Positions 7,817 through 17,844 of a DNA stretch of 64,000 nt are shown piece after piece. Under the pieces are notes generated by a model. It made no database searches. It saw nothing but the letters and a program-made list of their open reading frames with translations, and had not been told where the DNA came from. The stretch comes from Fervidibacillus halotolerans. Lineage in GTDB: Bacteria; Bacillota; Bacilli; Bacillales; Caldibacillaceae. Both the position numbers and the translations under genes were made by a program. The DNA lies in assembly GCF_026547205.1 (NCBI RefSeq), contig NZ_CP106877.1:1452771-1516770 (forward strand), written 5' to 3'. Within the stretch, counting starts at the first letter, position 1; each line of letters begins with the position of its first letter.

Positions 7817-8914
7817 TTAACGAATCTTTATATGAAAACGTTGATCTTCTCTATGGCGTAGGTAAAAATCGATCATCGAAGGCAGTTGTTCCTTTAAGTC
7901 TGGGCAAGAAATTCCTCCCTCAAGTAAATCCCTTTGGGCGATTGTCGAGTCAAATGTGCCTTGCCAAATGAAATAATCCGTAATCTCCTTTTCAACATGT
8001 AAGGTACGACGAATGGACGGAAAAGAAAGGAGAAAATTGACAAGTGATAATGGAATCCTTCCCTTCGGTGACCGACCGAGCATTTCCTTTAACATCATTT
8101 CATACAGTTCTTCCGCCGTATACGGGTTCGGATCGGTCAAATGATACGTCTTTTTCTCCCCTTTCTTTTCATGGCTTAAATAAATTACAGCATCGACGAT
8201 AAAATCGATTGGAACGAGATTCACTTTCCCATTTAATTTGCCGACTTTCGGGAAAAATGGAGCGTGTTTTAGACGATAAATGGCGTTTAAAAATAAGTAG
8301 GGACCATCAAATTTCGATGTTTCACCGGTTTTCGAATGTCCCTTTATGATTCCCGGTCGAATAATTGTAACAGGTCGTTTTTCCATCACGTCTTTAACGA
8401 GTATTTCTGCTTCAAATTTCGTTTCCTCATAATAATTTTTAAATGAGGGCGGACGAACGAGCTCATCTTCCCTCAAGATTCCCTCACGTTTTCCAGCGAC
8501 ATACGCGGTGGAAAAATACACATATCGCTGTAATTCGGATAGATTTAAAACGAATTGATTCATATTTTTCGTTCCGATGACGTTTACCCGATAAGCCACA
8601 TCCTTAGGAACTGCTAGATCATAAATGGCAGCTAAATGGAACACATGGCTAACCGAGCCTTGCAACTCCTTTACGGTTTCCCGTTCCAATCCAAGATCCC
8701 TTTCCGTAATATCCCCGGAAAGAATTTGAAAACGGTCTTCTAAAAGTCCATATTTTTCCATCCATTCCCCTCGAATCGCCTCCGCCTGTTCCTTAAGGGA
8801 AGGTAAAACGAGGACATACATTCGTTTAAATTCCATTCCTTTTTCCAGTAAACCGACAATGATTTGATTCGCAACAAACCCAGGAAACCCGGTGAAAAAA
8901 TAAACCGGTGTCAT
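7817..8914 (-). CDS. NAD-dependent SDR, fatty acyl-CoA reductase-like (male sterility domain)
   Basis: 365 residues of the extended short-chain reductase type (NAD_binding_4). The nucleotide site is TGFPGFVANQI at the N terminus; YFSTAYVAG follows, and YYEETKFEAE supplies the Tyr-x-x-x-Lys catalytic pair. Then RPGIIKGHSKTGET. Related domains reduce acyl-CoA or acyl-carrier thioesters to aldehyde, but other members are sugar or sterol dehydrogenases, so the substrate is uncertain. The gene begins behind GAGGAGGGGAG and lies 73 bases ahead of an aldehyde dehydrogenase. Confidence 0.75.
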   Translation of the reverse strand: MTPVYFFTGFPGFVANQIIVGLLEKGMEFKRMYVLVLPSLKEQAEAIRGEWMEKYGLLEDRFQILSGDITERDLGLERETVKELQGSVSHVFHLAAIYDLAVPKDVAYRVNVIGTKNMNQFVLNLSELQRYVYFSTAYVAGKREGILREDELVRPPSFKNYYEETKFEAEILVKDVMEKRPVTIIRPGIIKGHSKTGETSKFDGPYLFLNAIYRLKHAPFFPKVGKLNGKVNLVPIDFIVDAVIYLSHEKKGEKKTYHLTDPNPYTAEELYEMMLKEMLGRSPKGRIPLSLVNFLLSFPSIRRTLHVEKEITDYFIWQGTFDSTIAQRDLLEGGISCPDLKEQLPSMIDFYLRHREDQRFHIKIR

Positions 8915-9049
8915 TTTCTCCCCTCCTCTAAATCCATATCATAACTCCCATTGTCCCCTTGGCAATCCATATAAATTTCCCTTCATTTCCCAAAACCGTG
9001 TAGATTTTTCCATCCGATCCGTCGAATGAATGGAAAAAGTTTTCCTCCA

Positions 9050-9841
9050 CTACTTTTTATAAAAAAATGGTTTCCCGATGCGCTCAACGAGTCCCGGAAA
9101 AAGGGCATATATTTTACTTGCCGTATTCATAAGAAAGGGCATATTAATTTCCCTTACATCGGAAAACATTTTTGATACAATCTGTTTTGCCACATCTTCT
9201 GGATCAAGTACCCAAGAACTAATGGATTGTAAATATTGACCAGATTCATCGGCGGTCGCAAAAAAATTCGTCGCGATGGGACCAGGATTCACCGTTGTAA
9301 CAAATATACCGAAATCCTTTACTTCCATACGCAAACTGTCGGAAAAGCCGATGACTGCCTTTTTCGTCGCCGAATATACGGCCGACTTCGGAGTTGCGAT
9401 TTTCCCAGCTTGGGATGCGATATTAATGATATGGCCTGAACGACGTTTTATCATAGATGGTAATACTTCTTTTGTTAACCCAATTAAGCCGAGTACATTG
9501 ACGTCAAACATTTTTTTCGCCTCACTCACGTCTGTCGTCAATACGTCTTTAAAAAGTCCGACGCCGGCGTTATTTACTAACACATCGATCGATTCATTTT
9601 GTAGACGAGTTCGAAAGGTGGTCTCGATTTCTACAAAATTTCCGATATCCATCGGAAATATTTCACAGGAAACGGAATATGTACTTTGTAGTTCTTGGCA
9701 AAGATTTGCCAATTTTTCTTCGTTTCTTGCAACTAATAAAAGGCGTGCACCACTTTTTGCACTAAGACGAGCGATTTTTTCACCGAGTCCACTTGAGGCA
9801 CCGGTGATCAACACCGTTTTCCCTTTTAATTTCTCGTTCAT
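9050..9841 (-). CDS. yqjQ: Short-chain dehydrogenase/reductase YqjQ
   Basis: 263-residue classical SDR. The cofactor site is TGASSGLGEK near residue 14, NNAG near 90, and the catalytic Ser-Tyr-Lys triad lies in NIASQAGKIATPKSAVYSATKKA. The C-terminal region FPGLVERIGKPFF is hydrophobic, as in membrane-associated DhrS7-like members. Substrate unknown. It follows yqjP by 28 bases on the same strand, the arrangement seen in B. subtilis. Confidence 0.85.
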   Translation of the reverse strand: MNEKLKGKTVLITGASSGLGEKIARLSAKSGARLLLVARNEEKLANLCQELQSTYSVSCEIFPMDIGNFVEIETTFRTRLQNESIDVLVNNAGVGLFKDVLTTDVSEAKKMFDVNVLGLIGLTKEVLPSMIKRRSGHIINIASQAGKIATPKSAVYSATKKAVIGFSDSLRMEVKDFGIFVTTVNPGPIATNFFATADESGQYLQSISSWVLDPEDVAKQIVSKMFSDVREINMPFLMNTASKIYALFPGLVERIGKPFFYKK

Positions 9842-9869
9842 CTATATCACTCCATAACATAATTTTCCT

Positions 9870-10832
9870 TTAAGCAACCGTGTAGCGAATCGTTCCATCA
9901 TAATCGATGGCCGTTACAATTTCGCCCAAAGAAGTTAAATAATCCAGTTGACCGACCGTTTCAGAAATGGCTAAATTTAATTCCGATTCACAAGCCTTTG
10001 GAAATAGCCGGCTGCATATTTCAAAACCGGTCAATGCCTTTTTATCGAGCATCTCCTTAACTTTCATCGCCCGTTCATGTTGGCGCAAAAGCCGATAGGA
10101 AACTAATTCGGAAACGTTAAATATTTCCTTACCGTGACCTGTATATAATGTATGAATCGAAAATTCCTTTATTTTTTTCAACGAATCATTGTATTGGAGT
10201 TGGGGCTTCGGCCGATCTGTACCAGGAATGATCGGAGGCTCTAAAATCGGATTGGAAGAAATCGTTGCCAACAAGTGGTCCCCACCGATCATGACACCTC
10301 GTTTCTCGTTATATAAACTAATATGACTTTGAGCATGTCCCAAAGTTTCAACAACGAACCATCCGGGTAATCCTGGTATCTCCATTCCTTCTTTCAAATC
10401 GTATGCTAACTTCCTTTGGGCTCCAAATTCCAGTATCGCTTCCGATTTTTTCAACACTTTTTCCAATTTTTTCGGAACAGCTAACTCATGGAACATCCTT
10501 AGATAAAAGGATCGATATTCCTGTAAAAATGATTGATCCCGAATGAGCCAACGCTCTGCATTCCGATGTCCGAAAACCGGAATATTTTTTAAATGGTCGA
10601 GAAAACCGATATGGTCTGGGTGGTGATGGGTCAATACAACCTGTTCAATATCGGACGGTTGTAATTGTAACGATTGAAGTTCATTTAAAAACTTTTCCCA
10701 AGCTTCCTGCGTTTTCACACCTGCATCAATCAGTGTTAACATCTCTCCTTTGATTAAATAAACATTCACATCTCCGACTGGAAAAGGGGTCGGTAACGTG
10801 ATTTTGCTAACATCTCCAATCCATTCTGCCAT
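9870..10832 (-). CDS. yqjP: Metallo-beta-lactamase-fold hydrolase YqjP
   Basis: 320 residues. The metal-binding motif HHHPDH (in LTHHHPDHIGF) is complete, with further ligands in GHAQSH and TGHGKE. Related proteins include glyoxalase II-like and lactonase-like hydrolases; the C-terminal helical part resembles LACTB2-type winged-helix extensions. Substrate unknown. First gene of the yqjP-yqjQ unit and divergent from namA. Confidence 0.82.
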   Translation of the reverse strand: MAEWIGDVSKITLPTPFPVGDVNVYLIKGEMLTLIDAGVKTQEAWEKFLNELQSLQLQPSDIEQVVLTHHHPDHIGFLDHLKNIPVFGHRNAERWLIRDQSFLQEYRSFYLRMFHELAVPKKLEKVLKKSEAILEFGAQRKLAYDLKEGMEIPGLPGWFVVETLGHAQSHISLYNEKRGVMIGGDHLLATISSNPILEPPIIPGTDRPKPQLQYNDSLKKIKEFSIHTLYTGHGKEIFNVSELVSYRLLRQHERAMKVKEMLDKKALTGFEICSRLFPKACESELNLAISETVGQLDYLTSLGEIVTAIDYDGTIRYTVA

Positions 10833-10917
10833 GAAATAATCCCGTCCTTTTTTGTCAATTTGTTCCCTTCCTTTAGTTTACAAACCCCTTTTTCTTTTGT
10901 CACCTTTACAATCCTAG

Positions 10918-10947
10918 TTAGAAAAGAATGGAATTTACTGGTATACT
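10918..10947 (+). promoter_or_regulatory. Possible namA promoter
   Basis: TTAGAA (10918-10923), 18-base spacer, TATACT (10942-10947). The -10 is good and the -35 weak. In B. subtilis yqjM responds to electrophiles and peroxide, but I cannot identify an operator. Confidence 0.35.
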
Positions 10948-10981
10948 AATGATAAGAAAAATCGTAATAAGGGGTGATCGT

Positions 10982-12004
10982 ATGGGTGTAAAACTGTTTG
11001 AACCATATAGTATTCGACAGGTTACATTCCCGAACCGAATCGTGATGAGCCCGATGTGTATGTATGCATCCGAAAAGGAAGACGGTACGGTTCAAAATTG
11101 GCATATTACCCACTATGTAAGTAGAGCCGTCGGACAAACCGGTCTGATCATTCTCGAAGCGACGGCAGTCACACCAGAAGGGCGAATTTCTTCAAAGGAT
11201 TTAGGCATTTGGGATGATCAACAGATAGATGGATTAAAAAATCTCGTTCAACAAATGAAAACATACGGGGTGAAAACGGGAATTCAGCTAGCCCATGCGG
11301 GAAGAAAGGCAACTGTGGCCGGTAATATCGTCGCACCGAGTCCGATTTCCTATAACGAAAAATTTCAAACACCGAAGGAATTAACGAAAAAGGAGATTGC
11401 CGATCTTGTTCAAGCTTTTAAAAAAGGTGCCATGCGAGCAAAAGAAGCTGGATTTGATGTCATCGAAATTCATGCAGCCCACGGATATTTAATTCATCAG
11501 TTCCTTTCCCCATTAACAAATAAGCGAACCGATGAATATGGCAACACCGAGAAAAATCGGACTCGCTTTTTACGTGAAATCGTCCAAGAGGTAAGGAAAA
11601 TATGGGAAGGGCCCCTATTTGTCCGCGTTTCAGCCACGGACTATCACCCAGAGGGGTTAAAGGTTCATGATTATATCGCCCTTGCGAAAGAATTAAAAAT
11701 GGCAGGGGTGGATTTAATCGATGTTAGTTCTGGTGGGATTGTTACAGGAATCAAATACGACACCTATCCTGGATATCAAGTTCCCTTTGCGGAGAAAATT
11801 AAACACGGGGCAAATATTCCTGTCGGTGCCGTCGGATTGATCACATCTCCAGAACATGCGGAAGAAATTTTGCAAAACAATCGGGCAGATCTCGTCTTTA
11901 TCGGTCGAGAGCTCCTACGAAATCCGTACTGGCCATATTATGCAGCGAAAAAATTAGGGGTAGAGATCCCAACTCCAATTCCATACAAACGGGGATGGAT
12001 ATAA
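10982..12004 (+). CDS. namA: NADPH dehydrogenase NamA (YqjM, old yellow enzyme family)
   Basis: FMN-dependent ene-reductase that reduces activated C=C bonds of enones, nitro-esters and nitroaromatics with NADPH. 340 residues. Motifs: MSPMCMYA with the flavin-tuning Cys, QLAHAGRKA, the substrate-binding pair in [16 protein letters not shown], and the FMN phosphate region GAVGLITS...FIGRELL. The start at ATG 10982 is set by AAGGGGTGATC; the longer open frame is leader. It is divergent from yqjP and convergent with rnz, exactly as in B. subtilis. Confidence 0.93.
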   Translation: MGVKLFEPYSIRQVTFPNRIVMSPMCMYASEKEDGTVQNWHITHYVSRAVGQTGLIILEATAVTPEGRISSKDLGIWDDQQIDGLKNLVQQMKTYGVKTGIQLAHAGRKATVAGNIVAPSPISYNEKFQTPKELTKKEIADLVQAFKKGAMRAKEAGFDVIEIHAAHGYLIHQFLSPLTNKRTDEYGNTEKNRTRFLREIVQEVRKIWEGPLFVRVSATDYHPEGLKVHDYIALAKELKMAGVDLIDVSSGGIVTGIKYDTYPGYQVPFAEKIKHGANIPVGAVGLITSPEHAEEILQNNRADLVFIGRELLRNPYWPYYAAKKLGVEIPTPIPYKRGWI

Positions 12005-12028
12005 CATAACAGCTTATATTAAAATGGA

Positions 12029-12053
12029 AAAACCGCTTTCGTAGCGGTTTTTT
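12029..12053. terminator. Bidirectional terminator between namA and rnz
   Basis: AAAACCGCT (12029-12037), loop TTCGT, AGCGGTTTT (12043-12051). T runs on both strands serve the two convergent genes; the rnz stop codon lies in it. Confidence 0.85.
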
Positions 12054-12963
12054 AAATGCGAACGACTTTAAAATCGTGAGCGATTTCCGTATTCGGAAAA
12101 ATTTCTTTCGCTTCCTTTTCCAATTCTGGCCAATCTTTTTTTTCATACCGCGAACTAATATGGGTAATATAGAGCTTTTTCACTCCTGCTCGTTTCGCCA
12201 CCTCTGCCGCTTGCACCGTCGTTGAATGGTAATATTGATTGGCGATCTCCGCCGAATTTTTATCAAAGGTCGCTTCATGAATAAGAAGGTCCGCATCCTT
12301 TGCTAAAGATATACTGCTTTCACAAATCCTTGTATCACCTAAGATCGTAACGATTCTTCCCTTTTTATTCGGACCGAGGTAGTCACGGCCGGAAATTTTT
12401 CGACCATCTTCCAATTGAACCGTTTCACCATTTTTTAATTGTTTATAGATCGGCCCAGGCATAATCCCATCCCGTTTCAATTTTTCCACAAGCAAAGATC
12501 CCGGTTTATCCTTTTCGACCACTCGATAGCCGAAGGACATAACGACGTGATCGAGCTTTTTCGCACAAATATATAGCCGATCATCCTCATAAATAATTCC
12601 CTCTTCGATTTCATGAATTTCCAAATCGTATTTCAAATGGGTTTCGCTTACTTTTAAGGATGTTTCAATAAAATCCCGAATCCCTGCCGGACCGAAAACG
12701 TGCAGAGGCTCCGTCCCCTCCAAAAAGGATCGACTTCCTAATAAACCGGGCAAACCAAAGATATGATCTCCATGTAAATGGGTAATAAATATTTTATTAA
12801 TTTTTCTCGGCTTAATAGATGTATGTAAAATTTGGTGTTGCGTCGCTTCACCACAATCGAATAGCCAAACGGAACCATCATACAAATGTTTTAGCGCAAT
12901 CGATGTAACATTCCTGTGTTTCGCAGGCATCCCTGCACCTGTACCTAGAAATGTAAGTTCCAA
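12052..12963 (-). CDS. rnz: Ribonuclease Z
   Basis: Endonuclease that removes 3' trailers from tRNA precursors lacking an encoded CCA. 303 residues, metallo-beta-lactamase fold with the catalytic motif H62-x-H64-x-D66-H67 (THLHGDH), a [16 protein letters not shown] segment, and the long exosite insertion. The open frame extends five codons upstream, but the only good Shine-Dalgarno, GGAGG, sits 8 bases before TTG 12963, giving [11 protein letters not shown], which matches the known N terminus of the family. The isolated tRNA-Ser in this window, which lacks CCA, is the type of substrate it handles. Confidence 0.93.
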   Translation of the reverse strand: MELTFLGTGAGMPAKHRNVTSIALKHLYDGSVWLFDCGEATQHQILHTSIKPRKINKIFITHLHGDHIFGLPGLLGSRSFLEGTEPLHVFGPAGIRDFIETSLKVSETHLKYDLEIHEIEEGIIYEDDRLYICAKKLDHVVMSFGYRVVEKDKPGSLLVEKLKRDGIMPGPIYKQLKNGETVQLEDGRKISGRDYLGPNKKGRIVTILGDTRICESSISLAKDADLLIHEATFDKNSAEIANQYYHSTTVQAAEVAKRAGVKKLYITHISSRYEKKDWPELEKEAKEIFPNTEIAHDFKVVRI

Positions 12964-13232
12964 CTGATTTTCCTCCAATTCTTCATCAACGTTAAACGAT
13001 TAGTTTTATTATCTTTCTTTTCCCGCCCGTTTGCAACCATAAACGTTATTTTTGTCTTCTTCAATCATTCCCCACGAAAAACAATTTTTTATAAAAAACT
13101 AGTATTTTACAAATAATATGATTAAACGGAAAAAGGGGAGCCCGTATCGTACTATTTGCTATCTGAATTTTTTACTGATAAAATTTGAATAAGATTTCAC
13201 AGTACTATGTTAAAGCAAAGCGAGGGTGAAAG

Positions 13233-14732
13233 GTGATAGAAAATAAAGCTCCTGCATCATTGATTTTACTTTTTGGCGCAACTGGTGACTTGGCAAAGCG
13301 AAAATTATATCCATCACTTTTTAGCTTATATGAAAAGGGATGGCTATCCAATCGATTTGCCGTCGTCGGTGTCGCTCGTCGGTTAAAAGGGGATGAAGAT
13401 TTCCGCCATTGGGTGAAAGACTCGATTAGAACATTTGGAAAACCGTCCGCCCGTTTGGAAGAATTTATTTCCCATTTTTATTATCAATCCCACGACGTTT
13501 CCGATTCGTCTTCTTATATACAATTAAAAAAATTGGTAGACCGATTGGATGAAACATACAGTTTAGAAGGAAATCGGGTTTTTTACTTAGCGATGTCTCC
13601 GGAATTTTTCGGAACGGTCGCAACCCATTTGAAGGAGGACGGTTTAACCGAAACGAAAGGATTTAAACGGCTCGTTATTGAAAAACCGTTCGGACATGAT
13701 CTTCAATCGGCGATTAAATTAAACAATCAAATTCGCAAAGCATTTTTGGAAGAGGAAATTTATCGTATCGATCATTATTTAGGTAAAGAAATGGTGCAAA
13801 ACATCGAGGTAATTCGTTTTGCCAACGCGATTTTCGAACCGTTGTGGAACAATCGGTATATATCGAATATTCAAGTGACATCTAGTGAAATTCTCGGAGT
13901 CGAAGACCGGGCGAGATATTATGATAAAAACGGTGCTTTAAGGGACATGGTTCAAAATCATATGATGCAAATCGTTTCCTTACTGGCTATGGAGCCACCA
14001 ATTCGGTTAACAACTGATGAAATCCGTAGTGAAAAGGTGAAAGTCCTAAGGGCTTTGCGTAAAATTAAACCGGAAGAAGTTCATCGATTTTTCGTTCGCG
14101 GTCAGTATGATAAAGGAAGGATCAATGGGAAGGAAGTCCCTGCATATCGAGACGAATTAAATGTTGCACCCGATTCGAATACCGAAACATTTGTCGCTGG
14201 AAAATTATTAATCGATAATTTCCGTTGGGCGGGTGTCCCCTTTTATATTCGAACTGGAAAACGGATGCGAAAAAAATCAACCGAAATCGTCGTTCAATTT
14301 AAAGATATTCCGATGAATTTATATTATAAAAACGGTTCCCATCTCAATCCAAATTTACTCGTCATCAACGTTCAGCCGGAAGAGGAAATCACCCTTCACT
14401 TAAATGTGAAAAAAACAGGGAAAATTATGGAAACGACACCGATCAAATTAAATTTTTCAACGCGAAATATCGATGGAATGAATACACCCGAAGCGTATGA
14501 AACATTATTATCCGATTGTTTGCGTGGGGACGCTACAAACTTTACCCATTGGGATGAAGTAGCATTGTCTTGGAAGTTTATCGATACGATATCCAAGGTT
14601 TGGGAAAAGGAAAAGGGAGAATTTCCAAACTATGAAGCCGGTTCAACGGGACCGAAAGCTTCCGATGAACTTTTGGCAAAGGACGGATTTTGCTGGTGGT
14701 CAGATACAGAATTAAACGGAAAAAATTGTTAA
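13233..14732 (+). CDS. zwf: Glucose-6-phosphate 1-dehydrogenase
   Basis: First enzyme of the oxidative pentose phosphate pathway; oxidises glucose 6-phosphate and makes NADPH. 499 residues. Motifs: GATGDLAKRKLYPSL nucleotide-binding loop, EKPFGHDL with the substrate Lys, RIDHYLGKEMVQN with the catalytic His, and WNNRYI. The start is GTG 13233 behind GAGGGTGAAAG. In B. subtilis a 6-phosphogluconate dehydrogenase gene lies next to it; that gene is absent here, and dinB follows convergently. Confidence 0.95.
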   Translation: MIENKAPASLILLFGATGDLAKRKLYPSLFSLYEKGWLSNRFAVVGVARRLKGDEDFRHWVKDSIRTFGKPSARLEEFISHFYYQSHDVSDSSSYIQLKKLVDRLDETYSLEGNRVFYLAMSPEFFGTVATHLKEDGLTETKGFKRLVIEKPFGHDLQSAIKLNNQIRKAFLEEEIYRIDHYLGKEMVQNIEVIRFANAIFEPLWNNRYISNIQVTSSEILGVEDRARYYDKNGALRDMVQNHMMQIVSLLAMEPPIRLTTDEIRSEKVKVLRALRKIKPEEVHRFFVRGQYDKGRINGKEVPAYRDELNVAPDSNTETFVAGKLLIDNFRWAGVPFYIRTGKRMRKKSTEIVVQFKDIPMNLYYKNGSHLNPNLLVINVQPEEEITLHLNVKKTGKIMETTPIKLNFSTRNIDGMNTPEAYETLLSDCLRGDATNFTHWDEVALSWKFIDTISKVWEKEKGEFPNYEAGSTGPKASDELLAKDGFCWWSDTELNGKNC

Positions 14733-14739
14733 AAAATAT

Positions 14740-14778
14740 ACGAGGGGCGGTAACATCCATACCCCTCGTTTTTTTTTT
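14740..14778 (+). terminator. Terminator of zwf
   Basis: ACGAGGGG (14740-14747) pairs perfectly with CCCCTCGT (14762-14769), followed by ten T. Confidence 0.88.
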
Positions 14779-14810
14779 CGAAAATCGATAGAATGACTAT
14801 GAAAAATGAA

Positions 14811-16067
14811 TTAATCCCTTTCCCTTTTTACCGAATCGAGTAAAAAATCTTTACTGAAACTCGTATTTGCCAGATTATCCTTCTTCTGACCTGTTATTCC
14901 CTTTTGTATGGCATTTTCCCCAAATTTTTCTTTCAATTGTTCTAACGTTTGAAGCAAAGGTTCTTCCTCTGCGTCTTTTTCGTAAGAAAATAAATCCAAC
15001 TGTTTATACGCATGCCCTTGATCTACGAGTTCGTTGCCGGTTATGCCGAGTAACCGAACGGGCTTTTTCGTCCAATGTTTTGTAAATAACTTTTTTGCTT
15101 CTTGGAAGATTTCCTCACGATTTTGCGTCGGGTTTTCTAATTTTTTACTTCTCGTATGTGTCTTCCAATCATGATATCGAATCATCACCGAAAGACTGCT
15201 TGCAAAAACCGATTTATTTTTTAAACGGGCGGAAACTTTATCGGCCAACATTCGTAATGTCGAAAGTAACTCTTCTTCCGATGTTGTATCTTCCCTTAAT
15301 GTCGTTGAGTTTCCGACGCTCTTATAGTCGTAAATGGAATCGGGATCGACGATACGGGGATCGATTCCATTTGCTCGCTCCTTTAATCGGATCCCGTTAA
15401 TACCTAATAAGCTCTTCAACTGAATGTCATTTGCTTGAGCCAAATCTTTAATCGTAAACACCCCGATGGTTCGGAGTTTTTCCGCAGTTTTCATGCCGAT
15501 CCCGTGCATCTGTTCAATCGGTAGCGGCCAAAGTTTTGTAGGGATTTCCCGTTTTCGTAATAAAGTAATTCCCATCGGTTTTTTCATATTTGATGCGGTT
15601 TTTGCTAAAAATTTGTTCGGTGCAATACCGATACTCGAAGGCAGATCCAAATCATGCAGCAACCGGGATTGGATGATTTTCGCAAGCTGCAACGGATGAA
15701 TACTTTGTTCCGTCACATCCATATACCCTTCATCGATTGATACCGGTTCAACCATAGGGGTATACTCCCTTAACAAATCGAACATTTGTCGGGACGTTTT
15801 TCGATATAAATCAAAATTCGGTCTTCTCACAATTAATTTTGGACAGATCCGTTTTGCTTCCCATAACGGCATCGTCGTCTTTACACCGTATTTTCTCGCT
15901 TCATAACTGCACGTTACGATAATCCCTTTTCGCTGTTCTGGATTCCCGCAGATAGCAAGAGGTTTCCCTTTCAATTCAGGGTTCTTAGCCATTTCCACGG
16001 ACGCATAGAAACTATTCATATCCACATGAAAGATAATCCTCGGTTTTCTCTCCTGCTTTGTTTTCAT
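14811..16067 (-). CDS. dinB: DNA polymerase IV (PolY1)
   Basis: Error-prone Y-family polymerase for lesion bypass, 418 residues. FHVDMNSFYASVEMA has the first catalytic Asp and the steric gate, PVSIDEGYMDVT the second Asp-Glu pair, and MHGIGMKTAEKLRTIGV the helix-hairpin-helix; KQLDLFSYE near the C terminus is the clamp-binding motif. The open frame runs back to 16169 into the cheW-like gene, but ATG 16067 (MKTKQERKP) has GCGAGG with 8 bases of spacing and fits the family length. The second Y-family polymerase in this window is the SOS-controlled uvrX; no SOS box is visible here. Confidence 0.92.
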   Translation of the reverse strand: MKTKQERKPRIIFHVDMNSFYASVEMAKNPELKGKPLAICGNPEQRKGIIVTCSYEARKYGVKTTMPLWEAKRICPKLIVRRPNFDLYRKTSRQMFDLLREYTPMVEPVSIDEGYMDVTEQSIHPLQLAKIIQSRLLHDLDLPSSIGIAPNKFLAKTASNMKKPMGITLLRKREIPTKLWPLPIEQMHGIGMKTAEKLRTIGVFTIKDLAQANDIQLKSLLGINGIRLKERANGIDPRIVDPDSIYDYKSVGNSTTLREDTTSEEELLSTLRMLADKVSARLKNKSVFASSLSVMIRYHDWKTHTRSKKLENPTQNREEIFQEAKKLFTKHWTKKPVRLLGITGNELVDQGHAYKQLDLFSYEKDAEEEPLLQTLEQLKEKFGENAIQKGITGQKKDNLANTSFSKDFLLDSVKRERD

Positions 16068-16107
16068 CGAATCTGCCTCGCTTTTTTGAAAATCGGCACC
16101 CGTTTTC

Positions 16108-16590
16108 TTATTCCACCACCGATTCCTTTTTCCGCTCTTCCATATAGTCATAAATCTCTCGAATTCCATCGAGCGATTCGATCAGTTGATTCGGATCGAT
16201 TACGGTAATTAACCGATCGTTCATTTGAATGACATGTTCAAAAAACGATGTTTGCTTGTAATTGATCAATCCAACTTGTTTGACATTTTCCTCATCGGTC
16301 TCGATTAATTCCTTTGCCTCTTTCACGAGAAGCGCCATCGGCATGTGTTTCGTTTTCAACACGATCACCCGAACCGTTTCATTGAGTACCTCTTCCTTTT
16401 CATATAACACTTGTCGTAGATCGACGACGGGAACGAGATCATCCCGTACGTTCATAATCCCCTTGACATAATTCGGTAACTGTGGGATTGGTGTTAATTG
16501 TTCCATCCGCTCAATCGATATAACATGACTGACTTCAATCGCATACTCTTCCTTTTCGACTAAGAAAACAACCCATTTTCTCCGTTCCAT
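16108..16590 (-). CDS. CheW-domain protein
   Basis: 160 residues consisting of a single CheW domain: VVFLVEKEEYAIEVSHVISIERM, IPQLPNYVKGIMNVRDDLVPVVDLR and the C-terminal VIQMNDRLITVIDPNQLI. CheW couples chemoreceptors to the CheA kinase. There is no receiver domain, so it is not CheV. No other chemotaxis gene is in the window, which makes its place between a peptidase and dinB unusual. Starts behind GAGGTGGACAA; 17 bases after yqjE and about 40 bases before dinB on the same strand. Confidence 0.82.
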   Translation of the reverse strand: MERRKWVVFLVEKEEYAIEVSHVISIERMEQLTPIPQLPNYVKGIMNVRDDLVPVVDLRQVLYEKEEVLNETVRVIVLKTKHMPMALLVKEAKELIETDEENVKQVGLINYKQTSFFEHVIQMNDRLITVIDPNQLIESLDGIREIYDYMEERKKESVVE

Positions 16591-16607
16591 TTGTCCACCT
16601 CGTACTG

Positions 16608-17738
16608 TTATTTTTCGTTTCTCCTATTGACCGTTTGAATAATGGACAGTACATATTCAGCTAGCCGATTCAATTGTTCGATCGGCATCCGTTCCTTCGT
16701 CGTATGGATTTCTTCATACCCAACACCTAAAACAACCGTTGGGATCCCCATGCCAGCAAATATATTTCCGTCACTTCCTCCACCGCTTTTTTTCAAATGA
16801 CTTTTTAATCCGATGGTTTCCGCGGCTTGTTGAGCTACTTGAACGACTAAATCATCTTCGTCAAATTGGAAGGAAGGATACATGACTTGTACATCAATTT
16901 CAGCTTTCGCACCCATTTCCGAAGCTGTTTCCTCAAAGACTCTTTTCATCGTTTCAACTTGGCGATCCAATTTTTCTTTAACGAGGGATCGGGCTTCTGC
17001 CAATATCTCTACCCGATCGCATACGATATTTGTCGCTCTTCCTCCTTCAAAGCGCCCGATATTGGCCGTCGTCTCCTCATCAATTCGACCGAGGGGCATT
17101 TTGGAAATTGCCTTGGCACTAACGGTGATAGCGGAGATGCCTTTTTCTGGAGCAACCCCCGCATGGGCGCTTTTTCCGATAATCGTCGCATGAATTTTCG
17201 CTTGTGTCGGTGCAGCCGTTACGATCGTTCCGACTTGTCCGTCGCTATCGAGGGCAAAACCGTATTTAGCACGAATTAGTTCCGGATTGATCGCCTTCGC
17301 ACCAACGAGCCCCGATTCTTCTCCAACGGTAATAATCCACTGAATGTCCCCATGTTGGATGTTTTTTTCCTTTAATACTCGGACCACTTCTAACATAACG
17401 GCTAGACCCGCCTTATCATCTGCCCCTAAAATCGTCGTCCCATCCGATACGATATAACCATCCTTTACAGAAGGTTTAATATTTTTTCCAGGGGCTACCG
17501 TATCCATATGGGATGTGAAATAAATGGGATCTGCCGACGGATTGTTCCCTTTCAACGTACAAATTAAATTTCCCGCTCCGTGTCCGGTGATCTCCTTCGT
17601 ATCATCTTCGACTACTTCCAATCCGAGATTTGAAAATTTTTCCTTTAATACAGCGGCAATATGCCCTTCATCTTTTGTTTCTGAATCAATTTGAACAAGT
17701 TCGAGAAACTCGTCTAACAGTCGTTTTTGATTAATCAC
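16608..17738 (-). CDS. yqjE: M20 family metallopeptidase YqjE (PepT-like)
   Basis: Cytosolic zinc aminopeptidase or tripeptidase of about 376 residues. Zinc ligands and catalytic residues are seen in TSHMDTVAPG, LGADDKAGLAVMLE, GEESGLVGAK and ALDSDGQVG, with the dimerisation domain between. The start is GTG 17738 (MINQKRLLDEF) behind GGAGGTGCGAT; the longer frame to 17765 has no ribosome site. The B. subtilis homologue lies in the same place next to yqjD and yqjC. Confidence 0.85.
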   Translation of the reverse strand: MINQKRLLDEFLELVQIDSETKDEGHIAAVLKEKFSNLGLEVVEDDTKEITGHGAGNLICTLKGNNPSADPIYFTSHMDTVAPGKNIKPSVKDGYIVSDGTTILGADDKAGLAVMLEVVRVLKEKNIQHGDIQWIITVGEESGLVGAKAINPELIRAKYGFALDSDGQVGTIVTAAPTQAKIHATIIGKSAHAGVAPEKGISAITVSAKAISKMPLGRIDEETTANIGRFEGGRATNIVCDRVEILAEARSLVKEKLDRQVETMKRVFEETASEMGAKAEIDVQVMYPSFQFDEDDLVVQVAQQAAETIGLKSHLKKSGGGSDGNIFAGMGIPTVVLGVGYEEIHTTKERMPIEQLNRLAEYVLSIIQTVNRRNEK

Positions 17739-17844
17739 ATCGCACCTCCAAAATGATATTACCAAAATAAGTATACCGTTCCATCCCCAATCGAATCAAA
17801 TATCCCTTTTGTCCGATATTTTTTGAAAAAATCTAAACCCCAAT

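Noticed and set aside
9276-9857. 193-codon plus-strand frame opposite yqjQ
   Set aside because: Shadow of a clear SDR gene with complete catalytic motifs on the minus strand.
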